Both the position numbers and the translations under genes were made by a program. The notes below the pieces were generated by a model. That model did no database searches. It was not told where the DNA came from and saw only the letters and a list, made by a program, of their open reading frames with translations. From Flavimaricola sp. (GTDB lineage: Bacteria; Pseudomonadota; Alphaproteobacteria; Rhodobacterales; Rhodobacteraceae), in NCBI GenBank assembly GCA_023300365.1, contig JALZWD010000237.1:1-11338 (forward strand): 11,338 nt of DNA, given 5' to 3'. Below, piece after piece: positions 1 through 7,077 of this stretch; the first letter of the stretch is position 1; every line of letters starts with the position of its first letter.

Positions 1-453
1 GCGCCGCATCTCGCCGCGCACCGAAACCCAGATCGCCAAACGGGTCATCAACACAACAAACACAAACATAGCCGCAGCGATGATCCAGAAAACCGACATC
101 TCCTCCTGAAGGTCCGCCCAAACCGCCTGCAACTGCGGATCACCTGCGATCAAAAACGCAACAAACGCCCCGCTCAAAACTACGGTAATCACCGCACCAC
201 CAAGCGCCAAAAGCCAGCCCGTCGCACGCGGCATTGCCGCCCCCTCGGTGCGCACCCATTTCTGCCCCAGGTAAATCCCCGGCAACATAATGGCGGCCAC
301 GTTCAAGCCACTGCTCGCACCCGATCCATAAAACCACGCGGCCCAACTTGGCGCGAACCGTTCCAACAATGTCAAAACGCCATACACCGCCGCCGCAACG
401 ACGATGTAATAAAACGCAAAACGCCAAAGATACCCGGCATACCCGATCTTCAT
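1..453 (-). CDS. Small integral membrane protein, ABZJ_00895-like (partial, C-terminus off the left edge)
   Basis: The reading frame opens at an ATG on the minus strand (reads MKIGYAGYLWRF) and stays open for 151 codons to position 1, so the end is missing. Four hydrophobic segments are visible at about residues 11-30, 44-62, 80-103 and 120-142, with short polar connectors. A Gly/Ser-rich GSGASSGLN stretch (about 43-51) precedes the second helix and a Lys/Arg/Glu loop (QKWVRTEG) follows it. This layout resembles the uncharacterised ABZJ_00895 family of small membrane proteins; that name rests on overall pattern only. The start lies 4 nt after the metK stop, so it is probably cotranscribed with metK. 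No enzymatic motif is visible and the function is unknown. Confidence is high that it is a real gene and moderate for the family name. Confidence 0.7.
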   Translation of the reverse strand, partial: MKIGYAGYLWRFAFYYIVVAAAVYGVLTLLERFAPSWAAWFYGSGASSGLNVAAIMLPGIYLGQKWVRTEGAAMPRATGWLLALGGAVITVVLSGAFVAFLIAGDPQLQAVWADLQEEMSVFWIIAAAMFVFVVLMTRLAIWVSVRGEMRR

Positions 454-457
454 CGGC

Positions 458-1639
458 CTAAATCCCGCGGCGCAACACATCCGCCAAATCGGTCTTTTCC
501 CAGCTAAACCCACCATCATCTTCAGGCGCACGCCCAAAATGGCCATAGGCCGCGGTGCGCTGGAAAATCGGACGGTTCATGCCCAAATGCGTGCGGATAC
601 CCTGCGGCGTCAGGTCCATCGCCCGGTCCACCGCCCGCTCAATCGCGGCATCCTCAATCTCGCCTGTGCCGTGCGTATCAACATAAATCGACAAAGGCCG
701 CGACACGCCAATCGCATAGCTCAACTGCAAGGTACACCGCGCAGCCATCCCTGCGGCCACCACGTTCTTGGCCAAATACCGCGCCGCATAGGCGGCCGAG
801 CGGTCCACCTTGGTCGGGTCTTTGCCCGAAAACGCACCGCCGCCATGCGGGGCCGCACCACCATAGGTATCCACAATGATCTTGCGGCCGGTCAAACCGG
901 CATCCCCATCAGGGCCGCCAATCACAAAAATGCCCGTCGGGTTTACATGCCACTGGGTTGTGTCACTGATCCATGCGGCGGGCAAAACTTCGCGGATATA
1001 CGGCTCAACAATCGCGCGAATATCGTCGCTGGTCTGGCTCTCATCGCGGTGCTGCGTCGACAACACAATCGACGTCACCTCAACCGGCTTGCCGTTCTCA
1101 TACCGCAACGAAATCTGGCTCTTGGCATCGGGCCGCAACGTGGGCTCGGTCCCGTCTTTGCGCACCTGCGCCAAACGCCGCAGGATCGCATGCGAAAATT
1201 GGATCGGGGCGGGCATCAACTCAGGCGTTTCATTGGTGGCATAGCCAAACATGATCCCTTGGTCGCCCGCGCCCTCTTCCTTGCCCTCGGCCGCATCCAC
1301 ACCTTGCGCGATATGCGCCGATTGCTCGTGCAACAGGTTCGTCACCTCACAGGTCGCGTGATGAAACTTGTCCTGCTCATACCCGATCTCTTTGATGCAA
1401 GCCCTTGCGATATCCTCAACTCGGCCAAGCATCTCGGCGGTGCGCGCGGGCGTCCCGAGGCCCACTTCGCCGCCGATCACCACACGGTTGGTCGTCGCAA
1501 ACGTCTCACAGGCCACACGCGCCTCGGGCTCTTCCGCCAAAAACGCATCCAAAACGGCATCAGAAATTTGGTCGCACACTTTATCAGGGTGCCCCTCAGA
1601 AACAGATTCAGAGGTAAAGATATAGGTATCACGGGACAT
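458..1639 (-). CDS. metK: S-adenosylmethionine synthetase (methionine adenosyltransferase)
   Basis: MetK makes S-adenosylmethionine from methionine and ATP, releasing phosphate and pyrophosphate, in the cytoplasm. The 393-residue product has the family's usual length. Visible signatures are the N-terminal SEGHPDK motif with the catalytic His (about H17), the [11 protein letters not shown] methionine/ATP loop (123-133) and the glycine-rich GGGAFSGKD phosphate loop (266-274), followed by DPTKVDRS. The ATG at 1639 ([20 protein letters not shown]) is chosen because GGAG lies 9 nt upstream; an in-frame TTG at 1654 would overlap that ribosome-binding site. The leader is a SAM/SAH-type riboswitch (about 1648-1690), so translation should fall when SAM or SAH is abundant. 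The gene starts 65 nt after the lnt stop, and a small membrane protein follows by 4 nt. Confidence 0.98.
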   Translation of the reverse strand: MSRDTYIFTSESVSEGHPDKVCDQISDAVLDAFLAEEPEARVACETFATTNRVVIGGEVGLGTPARTAEMLGRVEDIARACIKEIGYEQDKFHHATCEVTNLLHEQSAHIAQGVDAAEGKEEGAGDQGIMFGYATNETPELMPAPIQFSHAILRRLAQVRKDGTEPTLRPDAKSQISLRYENGKPVEVTSIVLSTQHRDESQTSDDIRAIVEPYIREVLPAAWISDTTQWHVNPTGIFVIGGPDGDAGLTGRKIIVDTYGGAAPHGGGAFSGKDPTKVDRSAAYAARYLAKNVVAAGMAARCTLQLSYAIGVSRPLSIYVDTHGTGEIEDAAIERAVDRAMDLTPQGIRTHLGMNRPIFQRTAAYGHFGRAPEDDGGFSWEKTDLADVLRRGI

Positions 1640-1647
1640 ATGAGTTC

Positions 1648-1690
1648 GCTCCAATGGGGTCCAATCGCCACGTCAGGAAGCCGTTGTGGC
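1648..1690 (-). promoter_or_regulatory. SAM/SAH riboswitch in the metK leader
   Basis: On the minus strand the leader reads GCCAC-AAC-GGCTTCC-TGAC-GTGGC, then about 14 nt, then GGAGC. GCCAC (1686-1690) pairs perfectly with GTGGC (1667-1671) as stem P1. The loop GGCTTCC (1676-1682) can pair with GGAGC (1648-1652) to make the H-type pseudoknot of the SAM/SAH riboswitch class (Rfam SAM-SAH), which is known upstream of metK in Rhodobacterales. The GGAG inside the pseudoknot is also the metK Shine-Dalgarno sequence, so ligand binding would directly hide the ribosome-binding site. The conserved ACAACGGCTTCCTGACGTGG core fits this class as I remember it. SAM-II and SAM-I are much less likely given the size and the loop sequence. 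Confidence 0.9.
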
Positions 1691-1701
1691 ACAGTAAATC
1701 G

Positions 1702-1730
1702 GGCTTAGGACGGCGCAACCGCAGGGTCAA
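1702..1730 (-). promoter_or_regulatory. Candidate metK promoter inside the end of lnt
   Basis: The minus strand carries TTGACC (1725-1730, five of six to the -35 consensus), a 17-nt spacer, and TAAGCC (1702-1707, a weak -10). Transcription would start near 1695, only about five bases before riboswitch stem P1 begins at 1690. The boxes lie within the last codons and the stop codon of lnt. The position is attractive but the -10 is poor, so this is a candidate only; readthrough from the lnt operon is the alternative. Confidence 0.35.
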
Positions 1731-3210
1731 TCTCTTTTCGTCGCGCCACCAAAACGTGACCTAACGCCAAGGCAATTACCAAACCGATAACAGGCAGATC
1801 GCCCCAACGCGTATAGGCCGGCGCATCAAGGGCACGCGGCAACGGCACATCAATAAACCCTTGGGTATTAAGCGCAATGGAATGCACCACGCGCCCCTTG
1901 CCATCGATCATGCCCGAAATTCCGGTATTTGCCGCGCGGATTACGGGCAATCCTTGCTCAATCGCGCGCAAACGCGCTTGGGCAAAATGTTGTTCCGGCC
2001 CCGCCCAATTGCCAAACCACGCGTCATTGGTAATCAATACGATCGCCCGCGCACGTCCCTGTGCGGCATTCACCTCTTCGGCAAAAATGCCCTCATAGCA
2101 AATCAACGGCAGGATCTCTCCAATCCCCGGCACATCCACCACATGCAGGGCATCGCCACTAGAATACCCCGTCCCCGGCTCAATCAATCCAAACGTCAGG
2201 CCCAGCCGGGCAAAGAAATCGAGCATTGGGATATATTCCCCAAACGGCACAAGATGCGATTTATCATAGCTGTCGGCTATCGCGCCCTGCGCATCCACCA
2301 CCGCCAAGGTATTGAAAAACGCCGCACCCTCGCGGCGCAGCCCCCCAAGGATCACAGGCGCGCCAGCCGCTTGCTCGGCCACATAGGCCATCGCGCCCTC
2401 GGCCACATCCAACGAATACGGCACCGATGTTTCCGGCCAAACCACCAAATCGGGCGCACCGGCGGCACCCGTCATTGTCACCTGTCGCTCAAAAAACATC
2501 TCCGCATGGCCGGGTGCCCACTTTAGATGCTGTGGCGCGTTGGGCTGGACGATCCGAACAAGCGGCGCGTCGTCCAATGGCGCAATCGGCGGGTTCGGCC
2601 AAAGGCTTAATGCCATCAACACCACAGGAATACTCACCGTCCAAATCCAGCCACGCGTCATCCAAACCGCAACCAAAACTGTGAACAGGGTCAATCCATG
2701 CGGCCCAAAGATCGCCGCAAGGCCTGCAATCGGCGTCTCAATCCAAACATGCCCCAACAAGGCCCACGGAAATCCAGTCAGGACCAGCGACCGCGCGATC
2801 TCTGCGGCCAATATCCCAATGCCCAGCCCCGCATAGCTCACGACACCGCGCCCGATCATCTGCCCGGCAACGGCCCCCAGCGCCCAGAAAAATCCCCCGC
2901 CCAGCGCCATAAAAATCAAGGCAAACGGCGCCATCCATCCATGACGCGGCACATCAACAAGAAACGGCTCAACAATCCAATGAAGCGAGACCGCGAAATA
3001 TCCCAGCCCAAGCGCCCACCCCAAGAGCATCGCACGGCGCTTGGACATCGGCCCTTGGATCACGATCATGCCCACAGCAAGCGCAATGAGCGTAAGCGGC
3101 CAAAGCCCCCATGGCGCTTGCCCAAACGCGGCAATTCCGCCAATAGCACACAAAATCAATAATTTAGACACGTGTCCACGTGGGGACATCCGCTCAACCA
3201 GCGTTTTCAC
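1705..3210 (-). CDS. lnt: Apolipoprotein N-acyltransferase
   Basis: Lnt adds the third acyl chain, taken from phospholipid, to the N-terminal cysteine of diacylglyceryl-lipoproteins in the inner membrane, the last maturation step before Lol export. The 501-residue protein has N-terminal hydrophobic segments over about residues 15-200, including the GFPWALLGHVW motif (146-156), then a nitrilase-like CN-hydrolase domain (about 215-460) and a final membrane helix (about 470-490). The catalytic triad is visible: Glu in VVWPETSVPY (E260), Lys in DKSHLVPFGEY (K317) and Cys in LICYEGIF (C371). NDAWFG (395-400) is also conserved. The start is the GTG at 3210, 3 nt after the ybeX stop; an in-frame ATG at 3189 is possible and neither has a strong Shine-Dalgarno. 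The gene ends the phoH-ybeY-ybeX-lnt cluster, as in enterobacteria. Confidence 0.96.
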   Translation of the reverse strand: MKTLVERMSPRGHVSKLLILCAIGGIAAFGQAPWGLWPLTLIALAVGMIVIQGPMSKRRAMLLGWALGLGYFAVSLHWIVEPFLVDVPRHGWMAPFALIFMALGGGFFWALGAVAGQMIGRGVVSYAGLGIGILAAEIARSLVLTGFPWALLGHVWIETPIAGLAAIFGPHGLTLFTVLVAVWMTRGWIWTVSIPVVLMALSLWPNPPIAPLDDAPLVRIVQPNAPQHLKWAPGHAEMFFERQVTMTGAAGAPDLVVWPETSVPYSLDVAEGAMAYVAEQAAGAPVILGGLRREGAAFFNTLAVVDAQGAIADSYDKSHLVPFGEYIPMLDFFARLGLTFGLIEPGTGYSSGDALHVVDVPGIGEILPLICYEGIFAEEVNAAQGRARAIVLITNDAWFGNWAGPEQHFAQARLRAIEQGLPVIRAANTGISGMIDGKGRVVHSIALNTQGFIDVPLPRALDAPAYTRWGDLPVIGLVIALALGHVLVARRKEIDPAVAPS

Positions 3211-3213
3211 ACC

Positions 3214-4107
3214 CTAACCGTCAGCACCGGGAGCCAACCGCACCCGCACGCGTTTAATCCGCCGCGGGTCGGCATCAATCACCTCAAACTCCGGCCCATC
3301 AGGATGCGAAATCACCTCGCCCCGCGCCGGAACCTGCCCCGCCAGCATCGCCACGAGGCCACCCAGTGTATCAACATCTTCCTCGTCGATTTCCGCATGC
3401 GCGCGCAGATCAATCCCGATCTCCGGCTCAAACTCATCCAACGGCGTCTTCGCAAGCGCCATCCAAACGCCGGCCTTTTCTTTCGTGAACGGCATCACCT
3501 CTTCCACGTCATGCTCGTCCTCAATCTCGCCCACGACCTGCTCGATCAAATCCTCAATCGTCACAAGACCATCAGTGCCACCATATTCATCAATCACCAG
3601 CGCCATATGAATCCGCTCCGATTGCATCTTTTGCAACAAAACCCCAATCGGCATCGACGGCGGCACATACAAAAGCGACCGGATCAGCTTGGGCAGATCA
3701 AATCCGCCCTCATCCCCATTAAATCCGTGCTGAAGCGCAAAATCCTTGAGGTTGGCAAGCCCCACAGGCGTATCCAACGTCCCATCAAACACAGGTAGCC
3801 GGGTCAGGCCCGTTGACCGGAACACTGCCAATAATTCCTCTTGCGAGCTGCTGACCGGAACCGCCACAATATCGGCCTTGGGGATCGCCACGTCCTCAAC
3901 CCGCATCCGCCGCAAATTCACGATCCCCGGCATCGGATGCGCCGGACCAGCGCGCCCCTCCACCGCCACCGCCGCAGCCGTTTGATCGGTGGGCGTCCGC
4001 GCACCAAAAATCCTCGACAAAAATCCGCGCTTTTGCGGCTCATCCGGGCCCGCGTTTTGCGGCGCCTGTGTGGCGTCTTTTGCCACGTCTTTATGCGTCT
4101 GGCCCAT
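3214..4107 (-). CDS. ybeX: CBS-domain CorC/YbeX family protein
   Basis: This cytoplasmic CBS-pair protein is the YbeX (CorC) partner of YbeY and PhoH. In enterobacteria YbeX has been linked to ribosome metabolism and, under the name CorC, to magnesium/cobalt efflux; its biochemical role is not settled. The 297-residue product has a polar N-terminus (about 1-60), a tandem CBS pair (about 66-125 and 140-198, the latter with MALVIDEYGGTDGLVTIEDL) and a C-terminal CorC/HlyC transporter-associated domain (about 213-293). There is no DUF21 membrane domain, so it is the short soluble type. The ATG at 4107 is chosen because a GGAAAGGA purine run lies just upstream; an in-frame GTG at 4146 would overlap the ybeY stop and add a poor N-terminal extension. 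The lnt start follows 3 nt after its stop. Confidence 0.93.
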   Translation of the reverse strand: MGQTHKDVAKDATQAPQNAGPDEPQKRGFLSRIFGARTPTDQTAAAVAVEGRAGPAHPMPGIVNLRRMRVEDVAIPKADIVAVPVSSSQEELLAVFRSTGLTRLPVFDGTLDTPVGLANLKDFALQHGFNGDEGGFDLPKLIRSLLYVPPSMPIGVLLQKMQSERIHMALVIDEYGGTDGLVTIEDLIEQVVGEIEDEHDVEEVMPFTKEKAGVWMALAKTPLDEFEPEIGIDLRAHAEIDEEDVDTLGGLVAMLAGQVPARGEVISHPDGPEFEVIDADPRRIKRVRVRLAPGADG

Positions 4108-4142
4108 CGGTCCTTTCCGTCGCGGCGGCGTGCCGCAGGGTA

Positions 4143-4634
4143 TCACTCAATCCTATATGGGTCTGATATGCCCAGTTTGCCAAGTATTTCAACTTCGATC
4201 TCTTCCATCAAGGTGGCATCGCCGTCACGCTCGTGATCATACCCCAACAAATGCAACACACCATGCACAATCAAATGCACCGTGTGATCGGCCAACGTAC
4301 GGCCCCCATCCGCCGCCTCACGCGCGCATGTCTCATAGGCAATCGCGATATCACCCAGCTCCGGATCTTCTCCAAACGACAGGTCCGGCGCGCCGCCATC
4401 CTCTTGTGCCGCGCGTTCTTGCGAAGGCCAGCTAAGGACATTCGTCGCCACAGACTTACCCCGAAAATCCCCATTCAAACCAGCAATCCGCGCATCATCA
4501 CAGGCAAGCAACGCAACCTCCGCCCGGTCCGGAATGTCTTGATGGGCCACAACCGCTGCAAACGCCCGCTCGGCCAAGGCTTCGATCCCCGCATCCGCCC
4601 ATCCCGGCGCATCGATCATGCATTCAACCGGCAT
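4143..4634 (-). CDS. ybeY: Endoribonuclease YbeY (16S rRNA maturation)
   Basis: YbeY is a zinc-dependent single-strand endoribonuclease involved in 16S rRNA 3'-end maturation and quality control of 70S ribosomes. The 163-residue product carries the signature zinc site HGVLHLLGYDH near the C-terminus (His124, His128, His134), plus the family patterns LNGDFRGKSVATNVLSWP (about 53-70) and GDIAIAYE (94-101). The frame is open further upstream, but the ATG at 4634 (MPVECMIDAPGW) matches where the family usually begins; it also gives an 11-nt overlap with the end of the zinc-ribbon gene, consistent with coupled translation. An ATG at 4619 is possible. The extension upstream of 4634 is the shadow of the zinc-ribbon gene. 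ybeX follows about 35 nt downstream. Confidence 0.95.
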   Translation of the reverse strand: MPVECMIDAPGWADAGIEALAERAFAAVVAHQDIPDRAEVALLACDDARIAGLNGDFRGKSVATNVLSWPSQERAAQEDGGAPDLSFGEDPELGDIAIAYETCAREAADGGRTLADHTVHLIVHGVLHLLGYDHERDGDATLMEEIEVEILGKLGISDPYRIE

Positions 4635-4866
4635 CAGAACCCGCCCGGTAAATCCGCATCGTGCGATATTTGTCCCCGCATCCAGCACAACGGCCCAACA
4701 CGGTCCTATCCCGCCCCGCACCATACCGGGTTCCGCCCGCATCCCACAGATTATTCGCCCGGCCACAGGTCTTGCACGCGATCATCCACGCACGCGTCTC
4801 ACGCGCGACCTCATCCAAACTCGGCGGCGTAAACTTTGATCGCACCCATTGCGCCAAACTTGCCAT
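4624..4866 (-). CDS. Small zinc-ribbon-like protein between phoH and ybeY
   Basis: This 80-residue product starts at an ATG 2 nt after the phoH stop and ends 11 nt inside ybeY, so it is packed as a translationally coupled operon member. It has two CxxC knuckles, CKTC (C31, C34) and CAGC (C60, C63), 25 residues apart, the spacing of a zinc ribbon. It has basic residues around the second knuckle (YGAGRDRTVLGRC) and a polar, possibly helical N-terminus (about 1-28). I do not recognise a named family. Its place between two RNA/ribosome-associated genes suggests a nucleic-acid or ribosome link, but that is inference. The alternative, that it is only upstream ybeY sequence, is unlikely because of the cysteine pattern and the exact spacing to phoH. 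Confidence 0.78.
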   Translation of the reverse strand: MASLAQWVRSKFTPPSLDEVARETRAWMIACKTCGRANNLWDAGGTRYGAGRDRTVLGRCAGCGDKYRTMRIYRAGSDAG

Positions 4867-4868
4867 GC

Positions 4869-5864
4869 CTATTCGTCGCCCTCATACGCCTCGATAATCG
4901 CGGCAACCAATGGGTGGCGTACCACATCCTTGGACGTGAAATAATTGAAACTGATCTTGGGAATTCGCGTCAGCAAACGCTCTGCGTCATGCAACCCCGA
5001 CGACACGCCACGCGGCAGGTCAATCTGCGTCCGGTCGCCTGTGATAACCATGCGGCTTCCTTCGCCCAAACGCGTCAGAAACATCTTCATCTGCATCGAC
5101 GTGGCATTCTGCGCCTCATCAAGAACAACAAACGCATTGCTCAACGTCCGTCCGCGCATAAACGCCAACGGCGCGATCTCAATCACCTTTTCCTCAAGCA
5201 TCTTGGCCAACTGCTTGGCAGGTAAAAAATCATTCAGCGCATCATAAAGCGGCTGCATGTAGGGATCGACTTTATCCTTCATATCGCCCGGCAAATACCC
5301 AAGCTTTTCTCCGGCCTCCACCGCCGGGCGCGACAGGATGATTTTATCGACATGCCCGCCGATAAACATGTTCACACCCACCGCCACCGCCAGATATGTC
5401 TTGCCTGTTCCCGCCGGCCCAATGCCAAAGGTCAGCTCATTGGAAAAAAGCCCCTCAACATAGGCCTTTTGCGCATCGGTGCGGGGCTCAACCAATTTTT
5501 TGCGCGTCTTAATCTCAACCCGATCTGCATCGGTTTCTTGCGCCGCAGGTTGATCCACAAAATCGGTAGGGCCCATGCGCAATTCGCGGTCAATATCGGC
5601 CGCCTCAACCGATTTACCCGCCTCAAGCCTCAGGTAAAGCGCCTCAAGAACCTTGGTCGCCATATCTTGTGCCTCGGGCACACCCATAACCGCCAGTTGA
5701 TTGCCGCGCCGAACAATCTGAACCCCCAAACGGCTCTCGATGGCCGCAAGATTTCTGTCAAATTCACCACAAAGATCAACCAACAAACGATTGTCGGAAA
5801 ACTCTATCGAATGTGCTGCTGTGTCGTTGTTCGCATGATCGGGGGTCTCAATCTTTGCAGGCAC
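4869..5864 (-). CDS. ybeZ: PhoH family ATPase (YbeZ)
   Basis: PhoH/YbeZ proteins are cytoplasmic P-loop ATPases related to the helicase N-terminal fold; YbeZ works with YbeY in RNA and ribosome metabolism. The 331-residue product has an N-terminal KH-like region (about 20-100), Walker A GPAGTGKT (149-156), the family motif SRPAVEAGEKLGYLPGD (178-194), Walker B VVLDEAQN (247-254) and GDRTQIDLP (276-284). The start is a GTG at 5864, supported by AGGAG about 7 nt upstream. The gene follows a strong terminator at 5944-5979 by about 80 nt, so it probably opens its own transcript running through the zinc-ribbon gene, ybeY, ybeX and lnt. I could not identify a convincing promoter in the 80-nt gap. 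Confidence 0.96.
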   Translation of the reverse strand: MPAKIETPDHANNDTAAHSIEFSDNRLLVDLCGEFDRNLAAIESRLGVQIVRRGNQLAVMGVPEAQDMATKVLEALYLRLEAGKSVEAADIDRELRMGPTDFVDQPAAQETDADRVEIKTRKKLVEPRTDAQKAYVEGLFSNELTFGIGPAGTGKTYLAVAVGVNMFIGGHVDKIILSRPAVEAGEKLGYLPGDMKDKVDPYMQPLYDALNDFLPAKQLAKMLEEKVIEIAPLAFMRGRTLSNAFVVLDEAQNATSMQMKMFLTRLGEGSRMVITGDRTQIDLPRGVSSGLHDAERLLTRIPKISFNYFTSKDVVRHPLVAAIIEAYEGDE

Positions 5865-5943
5865 CTACTACTCCTATGTGACGGGTTACACCTTACTTTG
5901 GCGGGTTCATGGCGGCGGCACAAGAGATCATAAGATCACCATC

Positions 5944-5979
5944 AAAAAAGGGGGCCGCAGCATCCGCCACGACCCCCTT
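5944..5979 (-). terminator. Strong rho-independent terminator after the lipoprotein gene
   Basis: On the minus strand the arms 5966-5977 and 5950-5961 form a 12-bp stem, allowing G-U pairs and with no mismatch. It has five terminal G-C pairs, closes on a GGAT tetraloop (5962-5965) and is followed at once by TTTTTT (5944-5949). It lies 21 nt past the lipoprotein stop and ends the OmpA-lipoprotein unit, separating it from the phoH cluster. The T-tract exists only on the minus-strand side, so the terminator is directional; the A-tract on the other side makes it weak in reverse. Confidence 0.93.
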
Positions 5980-5999
5980 CAAATTAAACCACAAGCTGC

Positions 6000-6311
6000 C
6001 TAGAGCAGGTCACCAAGGATCGATCCCTCTTGGAACGGTCCAACCACGTCACCGGGCTGTCCAACACCCGAACAAACCGGGCGGCCATCCGGCGTGAGGC
6101 GCTCGGTCAAATATCCCTCGATACCATCATCAATGATCCAATGATCACAGCCATTTGGATCCACCCAAACACCCGCCACCAATTCAGTCAGCGGCTTGCC
6201 GTCCAAACCGCCATCAATAAACCGCTCCGACCCTGTCCGGTTGCCGCCCTCAATGCACGCCCCCAACAAAAGCGTCGTGACCAATGCCCCGGTAATTTTC
6301 ACATTTTTCAT
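6000..6311 (-). CDS. Small lipoprotein with a W-x-D-P-x-G-C motif domain
   Basis: The 103-residue product has a lipoprotein signal peptide with lipobox LLGAC, so C19 would be lipidated; the next residue is Ile, not Asp, which favours outer-membrane sorting. The mature part holds VWVDPNGCDHWIIDDGIEGYL (about 48-68) and DGRPVC (75-80). The same pattern appears in the N-terminal part of the neighbouring OmpA-family protein, so the two are paralogous over this stretch. The two non-lipid cysteines (C55, C80) could form a disulfide. The ATG at 6311 is chosen because AGGGAG lies 7 nt upstream; further upstream ATGs at 6317 and beyond are badly spaced. It sits 11 nt after the OmpA gene and just before a strong terminator. 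The function is unknown. Confidence 0.87.
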   Translation of the reverse strand: MKNVKITGALVTTLLLGACIEGGNRTGSERFIDGGLDGKPLTELVAGVWVDPNGCDHWIIDDGIEGYLTERLTPDGRPVCSGVGQPGDVVGPFQEGSILGDLL

Positions 6312-6322
6312 GGTCATGCTCC

Positions 6323-6883
6323 CTAGCGCAGGCAATAAATTTCGACGCGACGGTTTTCTTGCAAACCCGCGGCGGTTGCATTGCTGGCGCGTGGCATTCT
6401 TTCACCAAGACCGCGCGCCTCAACAACATGCACGCCCGCATCGCGGGCAACATCGGCCACCGCATTGGCGCGGCGCTCTGATAGGCGCATGTTGTATTCG
6501 TCTGACGCCCGACTATCGGTATGCCCGTAAATCAAAAAACCAACCGCGTTTGCTTCGCGAAAAAATGCCACCAAACCATCGCGCGCACTTGCGTTCACTC
6601 GGGCGCGGTTCGTGGCAAACAATTGATCGCTCGGCACAACACCGCAAACTTCGCTTCGGTGACAAACAGGTGTTCCATCGCGGTTACGGTGCGGCGACAT
6701 AAAGCCCTCGAAACCATCATCCAATACCCAATGCTCACAGCCATCCGGGTCGATCCAAATCGTTGGCGTATAGCCCGTTTGCTGCTGGCTCATTGCCGGC
6801 GCGGCCATCGACATGGCGCAAAGCACACCCGCCATCAGGCCGCCAAGGCCGGTTTTCCACTTTTGTGAATCCAAACGTGTCAC
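6323..6883 (-). CDS. OmpA-family peptidoglycan-binding protein with an N-terminal W-x-D-P-x-G-C domain
   Basis: The protein should be exported to the periplasm and bind peptidoglycan. With a GTG start at 6883 (186 residues) there is a signal peptide (basic, then GLGGLMAGVLCAMSMAAPAMS, cleaved around residue 32). Next is the motif domain IWIDPDGCEHWVLDDGFEGF with DGTPVC (about 42-74), then an OmpA C-terminal domain (about 80-186) containing GHTDSRASDEYNMRLSERRANAV, the Asp/Arg peptidoglycan-binding signature. Four cysteines (C49, C74, C80, C184) could pair. There is no beta-barrel, so it is not a porin. GAGGGG lies about 10 nt upstream of the GTG; a TTG at 6901 is the alternative start. It overlaps the next gene's ribosome-binding site, so the two are cotranscribed. 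Confidence 0.88.
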   Translation of the reverse strand: MTRLDSQKWKTGLGGLMAGVLCAMSMAAPAMSQQQTGYTPTIWIDPDGCEHWVLDDGFEGFMSPHRNRDGTPVCHRSEVCGVVPSDQLFATNRARVNASARDGLVAFFREANAVGFLIYGHTDSRASDEYNMRLSERRANAVADVARDAGVHVVEARGLGERMPRASNATAAGLQENRRVEIYCLR

Positions 6884-6945
6884 TGCAACTAGTCCCCTCA
6901 AAGTCTCCGGGCCCGCTCAGGCCTCGTCCATTTTTATTGAGGGTG

Positions 6946-6951
6946 ATTCTA
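6946..6951 (-). promoter_or_regulatory. Candidate -10 element for the OmpA/lipoprotein pair
   Basis: The minus strand has TAGAAT (five of six to TATAAT) in an A/T-rich stretch, about 63 nt upstream of the preferred start. No convincing -35 sits 16-18 nt before it (CTTTCT at 17 nt), so it may need an activator or another sigma factor. Low confidence. Confidence 0.25.
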
Positions 6952-6982
6952 TCTGAATTCGTTAACAAAGAAAGCATAAATC

Positions 6983-7026
6983 GCCACATCTAGTGGCAGA
7001 TATGGGGCCTAACTCCACAATCTGCC
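6983..7026 (-). repeat. Two overlapping, mutually exclusive inverted repeats after miaB
   Basis: GGCAGAT (6995-7001) is the exact reverse complement of ATCTGCC (7020-7026), a 7-bp stem with an 18-nt loop. GCCAC (6983-6987) pairs exactly with GTGGC (6993-6997), a 5-bp stem with a 5-nt loop. The two share bases 6995-6997 and cannot form together. They lie in the 176-base gap between miaB and the OmpA gene. They could be part of miaB transcript ending or of a leader for the next genes. There is no clean T-tract right after either stem. Confidence 0.45.
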
Positions 7027-7077
7027 CCCTCTTACAAGGGATGACCGCCGCAAAATTCACCTTTAAGTTGATTGAGT

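Noticed and set aside
1640..1654. TTG start for metK at 1654
   Set aside because: It would overlap the GGAG ribosome-binding site and riboswitch pseudoknot; the ATG at 1639 is properly spaced.
539..1708. Long plus-strand open frame (389 codons) opposite metK
   Set aside because: It is the antisense shadow of metK, which has complete family signatures; the frame lacks recognisable domains and is rich in Arg/His, as expected of such shadows.
4635..4766. Extended ybeY N-terminus up to 4766
   Set aside because: The extra residues do not look like YbeY and the DNA is used by the zinc-ribbon gene in another frame.
5865..5943. Heat-shock (RpoH) promoter before phoH
   Set aside because: A CTTG is present but no matching -10 at the right spacing, so the site cannot be supported even though ybeZYX is heat-shock controlled in enterobacteria.
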